Origin: Methanosarcinales archaeon
Lineage (GTDB): Archaea; Halobacteriota; Syntropharchaeia; Alkanophagales; Methanospirareceae
Assembly (NCBI GenBank): GCA_025464275.1
Contig: JAODGR010000028.1
Location: 1-10,532 of the forward strand
Length of the DNA stretch: 10,532 nucleotides
Reading direction: 5' to 3'
Shown here: positions 5,588 through 10,532 of the stretch, piece by piece
Layout of the letters: the number at the start of each line of letters is the position of its first letter
Position numbering within the stretch: the first letter of the stretch is position 1
Notes under the pieces: model-generated
The model's input: only the letters and a program-made list of their open reading frames with translations
Told to the model about the DNA's origin: nothing
The model's database searches: none
Translations under genes and position numbers: made by a program

Positions 5588-6565
5588 ATGATGACAGAGG
5601 CGATAAGAGGGGTGAAGACCTGGAGAGGGATGACCGTGGACGAACTTGTGAGTGGTATGCGTGGCTGTGCATTCGGCGCTGGCAGATTGGCAAAGGCGGT
5701 GGACATCTATGAAGAGATGCTGAATGAAGGAGCGACGAAATTCATCGCCATTGCTGGCGCTCTGGTACCTGCGGGCATGCGCGAGTTGATCGCAGAGATG
5801 GTCAGGGCGAGATACGTGGATGTAATCATCACCACCGGTGCAAACCTCGTACATGACATCATTGAAGCACTCGGTGCGCATCATTATAAGCTACTCCACT
5901 CTGTGGTTGATGACCCTGAGCTGAGGACGCAGTCCATAGACAGGATATATGATGTGGTGGTGCATGATGATGCATTTGCCCGGCTGGAAGAGTTCATAAG
6001 GTCAGTTCTTGAGAATTTGAGCCATGATAGTAGTCGCAGTCGCAGTCGCAATCACGACCACAGCTACACCATAAGGGAGATGCTCGAGGCGATAGGTAGG
6101 CACCTCTCAGACCCGAATTCTATATTGAAGAGTGCGGTGGATAGCCACGTGCCCGTATTCTGCCCAGCAATTGCTGATTCCATGATTGGACTGCATACAA
6201 GTATATACAAGCAGATGGAATCGACATTCCACGTGGATGCGTTTGATGACATGAAGGAACTGATAGACATCTTCTGTGATGCCGAGTGTACAGGTGCGCT
6301 CATCCTGGGCGGTGGAGTGCCGAAGAACTTCCTCCTGCAGACCGCTCTGGTAGCGCCAGAGCGAGAAGATGGTCGAGAGGGGTTCGATTTCGCCATCCAG
6401 ATCACTACAGATACGCCAGAGAATGGGAGTTTGAGCGGTGCAACCCTGGAGGAGGCGAAGTCGTGGGGTAAAATAGGCAGGGATGCGAAGGCAGTTACTG
6501 TATATTGCGATGTCACCATCGCTTTGCCTGTGATTGTCGCCGCGGTACAGACGCGGGTGCGATGA
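5588..6565 (+). CDS. dys: Deoxyhypusine synthase
   Basis: At 325 residues it has the usual archaeal length. The enzyme transfers the aminobutyl group of spermidine to a lysine of initiation factor aIF5A, NAD-dependently, in the cytoplasm. Visible family features: F-G-A-G-R-L-A-K-A near 29-37, I-T-T-G-A-N-L-V-H-D at 81-90 for NAD and substrate binding, P-V-F-C-P-A-I-A-D-S at 189-198, L-G-G-G-V-P-K-N at 240-247, and the catalytic S-W-G-K295-I following G-S-L-S-G-A, equivalent to human Lys329. All key motifs are intact. An odd low-complexity insert, D-S-S-R-S-R-S-R-N-H-D-H-S (147-159), comes from a hexamer DNA repeat in what should be a surface loop. The gene stands alone, divergent from tRNA-Pro/atpC. 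Start: the double ATG at 5588/5591; either is possible. Confidence 0.96.
   Translation: MMTEAIRGVKTWRGMTVDELVSGMRGCAFGAGRLAKAVDIYEEMLNEGATKFIAIAGALVPAGMRELIAEMVRARYVDVIITTGANLVHDIIEALGAHHYKLLHSVVDDPELRTQSIDRIYDVVVHDDAFARLEEFIRSVLENLSHDSSRSRSRNHDHSYTIREMLEAIGRHLSDPNSILKSAVDSHVPVFCPAIADSMIGLHTSIYKQMESTFHVDAFDDMKELIDIFCDAECTGALILGGGVPKNFLLQTALVAPEREDGREGFDFAIQITTDTPENGSLSGATLEEAKSWGKIGRDAKAVTVYCDVTIALPVIVAAVQTRVR
6032..6049. repeat. Perfect (AGTCGC)3 repeat inside deoxyhypusine synthase
   Basis: Three head-to-tail AGTCGC units lie in frame and encode Ser-Arg three times. They are followed by degenerate AATCAC and GACCAC. The array sits in a region that does not touch the catalytic motifs. Confidence 0.85.
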
Positions 6566-6597
6566 GCGTGATGGCGGGACTGTGGTGTGATGTTAGC

Positions 6598-6611
6598 CCT
6601 TTATTTTTTTA
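6598..6611 (+). promoter_or_regulatory. T-rich tract between dys and the coiled-coil gene: terminator and/or TATA box
   Basis: CCTTTATTTTTTTA lies 33 nt after the dys stop. A run of seven T could end the dys transcript, as U-rich tracts do in archaea. The TTTATTTT part is also ~30 nt upstream of the ATG at 6635, suitable as a TATA box for a nearly leaderless message. The two roles cannot be separated by reading. Confidence 0.45.
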
Positions 6612-6634
6612 TGATGGCGTGAGTATCTATTTAC

Positions 6635-7099
6635 ATGGCGAGGAAGAAAGTACCTGAATGGGTGGAGGAGCTACTTCTGCCGAGGCTCAACGAGCTTGAA
6701 GGGAGGATAAAAGCACTTGAGAGTAAATGCGAGCATGCTGCTGCTACGGGTGGTGGAGAGGTGGGTGAGCGTATAGAGAGTCTTGCTAAGGATACGGGTC
6801 ACGAATTTGAGAGTGTGAGGACTGAGTTTGGTGGTTTGAGGAACGAGATAGTGAGTTTTAGGAATGAATCCTTATCCAAGTTCGATACCGTGGATGCTCG
6901 AATAGCAGGTGTGAGAAACGAGCTGATTACCAGGTTAGAGGCGCTGGATTTAAGATTCCAGTCGCTAAATTCAAGATTGGACTCGCTGGATGAGCGGATA
7001 GCGGTGATGGAGAAGATAGCGGAGTTTGATGCCCGGCTCGAAGCACTGGAGAGCGAGGGCAAGAGCAAGAGCAAGAGCAAAGAGGAGGAGACTGACTAA
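6635..7099 (+). CDS. Small coiled-coil protein, unknown function
   Basis: The protein has 154 residues, with no signal peptide or membrane segment. After a short basic start the chain is almost wholly helical with heptad-spaced Leu, Ile, Phe and Val: L-L-P-R-L-N-E-L-E-G-R-I-K-A-L-E (~14-29), then a long stretch from ~45 to 139 built of similar short units (L-R-N-E-I, F-R-N-E-S, V-D-A-R-I, V-R-N-E-L, L-N-S-R-L, L-D-E-R-I). This suggests a rod-like homo-oligomer. A Gly/Ala-rich hinge (35-43) splits the first helix from the rest. The tail K-S-K-S-K-S-K-E-E-E-T-D comes from a hexamer repeat and is probably disordered. I do not recognise a named family; similar small coiled-coil proteins are common in archaeal genomes. 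Its stop codon overlaps that of the convergent membrane-protein gene. Confidence 0.75.
   Translation: MARKKVPEWVEELLLPRLNELEGRIKALESKCEHAAATGGGEVGERIESLAKDTGHEFESVRTEFGGLRNEIVSFRNESLSKFDTVDARIAGVRNELITRLEALDLRFQSLNSRLDSLDERIAVMEKIAEFDARLEALESEGKSKSKSKEEETD
7061..7078. repeat. Perfect (AAGAGC)3 repeat at the 3' end of the coiled-coil gene
   Basis: Three head-to-tail AAGAGC units lie in frame and encode Lys-Ser three times, giving a charged C-terminal tail. Confidence 0.85.
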
Positions 7100-8073
7100 C
7101 CATGATTATTACTGCTTCTCTTCACTGAAAAGACGCCACGTAGACCTGTACTGTCCACTATAATCATATTCAGGCGAACGAGCAAAGAGAATGCGAGTCC
7201 GATGGAGATGCCCCGTGGTACACCAAGCATGAAGAACATTGCCGCTGTTGCACCTTCCATCAGTCCCAGACCAGAGATGGTTATGGGCACAAACCTCAGG
7301 ATGGTGACCAGGGGATGAAGCAGGAAGTAGGTCAGGAAGTTCAATCTGGATATACCAAGGGCAGAGCCGATTAGCTGCCATTGCAGAGCGAGCAGAACCC
7401 AGCAGAGGAAGTATATGGCAAGGATGACATGGACACTCCCACGCAATGAGAGGCTCTTCTCCTTTAAATCCCTGTATCCCTCCTCAAATCTATTTATATA
7501 CGGGATTCTTCTCAATATCTGGCATGAACGCGATTCACCACTCCAGAATAGCCACAGTATGGCAGTACCTGCACCAAGGAAGATGATGCCCCCCACACAG
7601 AGTGGCAACAGTACATCCCCGCCTATATCGGCGGATATCACAGTTATGAAGAATATCAGCCCCAGGAATCCACCTAATACCTTTAGAATGAACTCTATAC
7701 CCTGAGGAGCGAGTATAGCAGCCATACCATCCGATAGGGTGCAATTTGTGCGATTCCGCAGGAAATAGGGTACGAGGAAGAATCCCGCTCGCCCGGGTGT
7801 GACATCAGATGCAATCATACCTCCCAGATGAGCGAATAGAGAATGAAGGTAACTGACATGGATTCCCATCCTCCCCAGGAGATAGTACAGCCGATAGCTC
7901 ATGAGGAGGTTATAGCATAGATAGGATAATGCAGCGAAGCCGAATAAAATGAAGTTCAGACCTCGTATCGCATCCATAACCGCGTGAAGGTCCACTTCAT
8001 AAAACAGCAGTAGCAGTATCCCCACGCCGATAAATATCTGGATTAATGCCCTCCTGCTCATTCTTGTGCTCAT
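7096..8073 (-). CDS. UPF0104 / lysylphosphatidylglycerol-synthase-type membrane protein
   Basis: This is a 325-residue integral membrane protein with about seven to eight hydrophobic segments, roughly at 9-25, 40-62, 74-95, 120-148, 152-178, 213-238, 243-262 and 275-305. Conserved family points are V-T-P-G-R-A-G-F (90s), the A-P-Q-G-I-E motif (~122-127) and I-T-I-S-G-L-G-L-M-E-G-A near 265-276, which identify the flippase-like TM domain (PF03706) of bacterial MprF. The soluble aminoacyl-transfer domain of MprF is absent, as is usual for archaeal members. Such proteins are associated with polar-lipid or glycan-lipid handling, but the substrate is unknown. It lies 73 nt downstream of moaA on the same strand and may be partly co-transcribed. 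Start ATG 8073 has no clear Shine-Dalgarno; ATG 8061 (residue 5) is an alternative. Confidence 0.88.
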   Translation of the reverse strand: MSTRMSRRALIQIFIGVGILLLLFYEVDLHAVMDAIRGLNFILFGFAALSYLCYNLLMSYRLYYLLGRMGIHVSYLHSLFAHLGGMIASDVTPGRAGFFLVPYFLRNRTNCTLSDGMAAILAPQGIEFILKVLGGFLGLIFFITVISADIGGDVLLPLCVGGIIFLGAGTAILWLFWSGESRSCQILRRIPYINRFEEGYRDLKEKSLSLRGSVHVILAIYFLCWVLLALQWQLIGSALGISRLNFLTYFLLHPLVTILRFVPITISGLGLMEGATAAMFFMLGVPRGISIGLAFSLLVRLNMIIVDSTGLRGVFSVKRSSNNHG

Positions 8074-8130
8074 CGTTACCGTTACTTACAACATGTACAT
8101 CTACATCCATATCCTCAGCTAATAACCAGA

Positions 8131-8149
8131 CAAAATTCTAATAAAATTA
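8131..8149 (-). promoter_or_regulatory. A/T-rich tract after moaA: possible terminator and TATA box for the membrane-protein gene
   Basis: Directly at the moaA stop the minus strand reads TAATTTTATTAGAATTTTG. The oligo-T runs could end moaA transcription. TTTTATTAG could act as a TATA box, giving a leader of ~40 nt before ATG 8073. The rest of the 73-nt gap shows nothing else clear. Confidence 0.35.
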
Positions 8150-9109
8150 AGCCTCCCGCCTGAAGAATGGCTCACGGTTTCGCATCGCCTGGTTCAATCT
8201 GGCTATTATGTGCTCCTCATCCACTCGCGTGATGGGTACGAGATTGTCATTCCTGAGCAGGCAGGGCTTTATCATCCCATCTGAGGTTATTCTCAGCCTG
8301 GAGCAGTTGGCACAGAACTCTGTATTGTCTATCGGATGTACCACCTCGATCTCCACACCATCCACGAGATATTTCCGCCTCCGCTGCGACCTCCTGGTCT
8401 TTACCACCGAAGCCCTTGCCCGGAGCTCCGCTTCAAGCTTATTAAAGTCCGGTCTACAGATATGAATAGATGGATTGAAGTACGGAATCAACTCTATCAA
8501 CTGCAGGATTACCTCCCCACCTCCACGCGCATTGCACTCACGAACGAACTCTATCATATCCTCTATCTCATCATCGTTCACTCCCTTCATGAGCACCATA
8601 TTCAATTTGATGGGTGTGAGACCGGCATCGATAGCGGTGTAAATGCCCTCTATCACCCGCCTGAAGTTATTTCTCGTGCGTGTAATGGCATCATACCGCT
8701 CCTCTCTGAGCGAATCGAGGCTGATATTCACGCGGTCCAGCCCGGAGTCGGCGAGTTCAGCTGCTCTGGTGCTCAGCAGGGTACCGTTGGTGGTGAGGGA
8801 GATATCATCCATGAACTCCCTCATACCCTCTATAATTGCAGGGAGGTCATCCCGCATCAGGGGTTCACCACCCGAGAATTTCACCTCTCTGATGCTGTAA
8901 TGGAGTGATGCCACCCTCGCGATGGCGATGATTAGCTCGGCGCTTATGAGCTTCGCATTCCTGTTCTCACTCCAGTCCTCACCCTCCGCGTGGCAGTAGA
9001 TACAATTCAGATTGCATCTGTTGATGACGGAGAATCGGAGACTCCTTATCTCCCTGCCATAACTGTCTACCAGTCTCTGCATCTGCCCCCGCGCCTCTCT
9101 CTCCCCCAT
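8147..9109 (-). CDS. moaA: GTP 3',8-cyclase MoaA (molybdopterin biosynthesis, radical SAM)
   Basis: The protein has 320 residues from ATG 9109; a GTG at 9112 is in frame. MoaA with MoaC turns GTP into cyclic pyranopterin monophosphate, the first step of molybdenum/tungsten cofactor synthesis. Numbered from the GTG, the radical SAM cluster ligands are C33-x3-C37-x2-C40 (N-R-C-N-L-N-C-I-Y-C), the SAM-binding G-G-E-P is at 81-84, and L-T-T-N-G-T at 106-111. The C-terminal GTP-binding cluster uses C267-x2-C270 and C284 (F-C-A-N-C-S-R-L-R, I-K-P-C-L-L). Both 4Fe-4S sites are complete. The C-terminus ends in P-F-F-R-R-E-A and lacks the terminal Gly-Gly of bacterial MoaA. The TGATG junction with the upstream flavoprotein gene implies coupled translation. 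No other moa/moe gene is in the window. Confidence 0.95.
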   Translation of the reverse strand: MGEREARGQMQRLVDSYGREIRSLRFSVINRCNLNCIYCHAEGEDWSENRNAKLISAELIIAIARVASLHYSIREVKFSGGEPLMRDDLPAIIEGMREFMDDISLTTNGTLLSTRAAELADSGLDRVNISLDSLREERYDAITRTRNNFRRVIEGIYTAIDAGLTPIKLNMVLMKGVNDDEIEDMIEFVRECNARGGGEVILQLIELIPYFNPSIHICRPDFNKLEAELRARASVVKTRRSQRRRKYLVDGVEIEVVHPIDNTEFCANCSRLRITSDGMIKPCLLRNDNLVPITRVDEEHIIARLNQAMRNREPFFRREA

Positions 9110-10500
9110 CACTTCAGTACACCTCGCGCCGCGAGTATGCCAGTAGCAGCAGCATTGACTATATCGCGCGATAGACCCGCGCCATCACCGGCGGCGAAGA
9201 GGTTGCTTATCGATGTCTCCATATTCCTGTCCACCTTGATTCGCATCGCATAAAACTTTATCTCAGGTGCATAGAGGAGAGTGGAATCAGCAGCCACTCC
9301 CGGTATGATCTCATTCAGCTTCTCCAGCCCCTCTATTATGTCCATCGTGATTCGATGCGGGAGAGCCATTGAGATATCCCCGGGTGTGACATCGGTTAAC
9401 GTATTCCTCACAAGATTCCGATTTATACGTTCCCAGGTAGACCTCCTGCCCCTCCTCAGGTCGCCCATACGCTGTATTATCGGCTTACCACCGCCTATGG
9501 TGGTTGCCATCTTCGCGATTGAACGCCCATATCTGGTGGTATTCTCTACCGGCTTCGTTAGTTCGACCTTCACCAGGAATGCGAAATTTGTGTTCTCTGA
9601 CTTCTTCATCCTCAGTGAATGCCCGTTCACTCCTATAAAGTCGTCATACACCTCTTTAACCACGAATCCACACTCATTTGTGCAGAAAGTACGTGCAAAA
9701 TCGTCATATCGCTTCGTTCTTATGTGGAACTTCGGGTCTCTGTTTATCCTCGTCACCGGATTCATCGTTATCGCTGGCACTTCTACCCGTACTCCCACAT
9801 CTATACCCGCGTACTCCGCATCTATACCATGCTTTTTGATCATCTTCTCCACCCATGAAGCGCCCACCCGTCCTGGTGCGAGTATCACATTCCCGGCTCT
9901 TATCTCCGCGCCTCCTTCCGTAGTCACGCCCATGCACTGGTTGTTCTCTATGATGACATCGGTAACGGTGGTATTCAGGATGAATGTGACACCGCGTGCC
10001 TCCAGGCTATCTTTAAATGATTTTATCACCTCCTTCGTCCTGTCTGAGCCTATGTGGCGCTGATTGATATCTATGAACGACGCCCCGACCGAGGCTGCAC
10101 GGCGCTTCAAGTACTCTATGTCCTCCTCCCTGCCCTTATATAGCTCATCTGGCATGCCATGAGCGAGGAATGTCTGGTCCACCTCGTTCACCAGCTGCCA
10201 TGCCATCTCCTGGCTGCAGAACTCCGTGAGGTCACCCCCTATATCCGGTCTGAGATTTAATGTGCCATCGGAGAAGGTTCCCGCACCGCCCACACCACAC
10301 ATTATATTGCAATCCTTACACTGGATGCAGTTGCCTGTCTCTTCCATCACGCAGTGACGCTCTTCTACATCCTTCCCCTTCTCTATCACCAGTACACTTA
10401 CACCCCTGTCTTCTCCATGGCTCGCCAATTCATTCGCAGCGAAGAGCCCTGCAGGACCCGCTCCCACTATGATCACGTCATAATAACCTCTCATCCCCAT
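9109..10500 (-). CDS. FAD-dependent dehydrogenase, COG2509-type, with four-Cys cluster
   Basis: The protein has 463 residues. An N-terminal Rossmann motif V-G-A-G-P-A-G (12-18) and E40 at the end of the second strand bind FAD. The second FAD contact is F-A-A-G-D-G-A-G near the C-terminus, followed by R-D-I-V-N-A-A-A-T-G. Between C50 and the G-G-A-G-T-F-S-D-G-T motif (71-80) lies C58-x2-C61-x2-C64-x3-C68, spaced like a 4Fe-4S ferredoxin motif. The overall pattern matches the uncharacterised NAD(FAD)-dependent dehydrogenases of COG2509, whose reaction is unknown. A substrate-binding domain occupies roughly 90-330. Its stop overlaps the moaA start (TGATG), hinting at a link with cofactor synthesis or simply operon economy. 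Two starts are possible: ATG 10500 and ATG 10494. A TATA-like TTTAATTA (10519-10526) is so close that the message would be leaderless. Confidence 0.88.
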   Translation of the reverse strand: MGMRGYYDVIIVGAGPAGLFAANELASHGEDRGVSVLVIEKGKDVEERHCVMEETGNCIQCKDCNIMCGVGGAGTFSDGTLNLRPDIGGDLTEFCSQEMAWQLVNEVDQTFLAHGMPDELYKGREEDIEYLKRRAASVGASFIDINQRHIGSDRTKEVIKSFKDSLEARGVTFILNTTVTDVIIENNQCMGVTTEGGAEIRAGNVILAPGRVGASWVEKMIKKHGIDAEYAGIDVGVRVEVPAITMNPVTRINRDPKFHIRTKRYDDFARTFCTNECGFVVKEVYDDFIGVNGHSLRMKKSENTNFAFLVKVELTKPVENTTRYGRSIAKMATTIGGGKPIIQRMGDLRRGRRSTWERINRNLVRNTLTDVTPGDISMALPHRITMDIIEGLEKLNEIIPGVAADSTLLYAPEIKFYAMRIKVDRNMETSISNLFAAGDGAGLSRDIVNAAATGILAARGVLK

Positions 10501-10518
10501 CCAACTCCGGCTTTCTTC

Positions 10519-10526
10519 TAATTAAA
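10519..10526 (-). promoter_or_regulatory. TATA-like box for the flavoprotein-moaA operon
   Basis: TTTAATTA on the minus strand is centred ~22 nt before ATG 10500 and ~28 nt before ATG 10494. A typical archaeal start site would therefore fall at or just before the second ATG, mildly favouring that one as the true start. Confidence 0.4.
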
Positions 10527-10532
10527 CTGTCT

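Noticed and set aside
6064..6519. 151-codon open frame opposite dys
   Set aside because: Antisense to conserved deoxyhypusine synthase motifs; no independent support.
8074..8146. Possible riboswitch or RNA element between moaA and the membrane-protein gene
   Set aside because: Only 73 nt, with small direct repeats (GTAACG twice) and an ACATGTACAT-like palindrome but no extended paired structure.
9281..10063. 260-codon open frame opposite the flavoprotein gene
   Set aside because: Antisense to a well-supported gene and its product shows no recognisable motif.
1..10532. CRISPR array, insertion sequence or integrase
   Set aside because: No regularly spaced repeats, no transposase-like protein and no terminal inverted repeats were found, although the 1-1360 segment looks transferred.

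Overview
The window is from an archaeon. It carries archaeal deoxyhypusine synthase, an A-type ATP synthase subunit C, TATA-like boxes a short distance upstream of several start codons, and a tRNA-Pro whose gene does not encode CCA. The gene content would suit an uncultivated euryarchaeon such as a relative of ANME-1 or the methanogens, but nothing here fixes the lineage.

Layout. Positions 1-3340 (minus strand) form a DNA-break and DNA-cutting cluster. Read in the direction of transcription it is a Ku-ATP-dependent-ligase fusion (1337-3340), radC (625-1353), and a probable type II restriction endonuclease that runs off the window's left edge (1-635). Each gene overlaps the next (17 and 11 nt), so they are probably one translationally coupled unit. 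The radC and nuclease genes are visibly more A+T-rich than everything to their right, with a sharp change near 1350-1360, which suggests they were acquired. Positions 3449-4165 (minus) hold a secreted, lipoprotein-like alpha/beta hydrolase that seems C-terminally truncated. Positions 4251-5472 (minus) hold tRNA-Pro(GGG) followed after 47 nt by an orphan A-ATPase subunit C gene.

On the plus strand, 5588-6565 encodes deoxyhypusine synthase and 6635-7099 a small coiled-coil protein. The coiled-coil gene converges on a UPF0104/LPG-synthase-type membrane protein gene (7096-8073, minus), with the two stop codons overlapping. At the right end (minus) an FAD-dependent dehydrogenase of the COG2509 type (9109-10500) is coupled through a TGATG overlap to moaA (8147-9109, molybdopterin biosynthesis).

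The most interesting item is the single-polypeptide Ku-ligase, a natural fusion of the two core factors of prokaryotic end joining, translationally linked to a JAMM-domain RadC and a PD-(D/E)XK-like nuclease. Secondary points are short in-frame hexamer repeats in three unrelated genes, a tRNA-Pro with C rather than U at position 33, a possible tRNA-mRNA dicistron, and a ferredoxin-like four-cysteine cluster in the flavoprotein.
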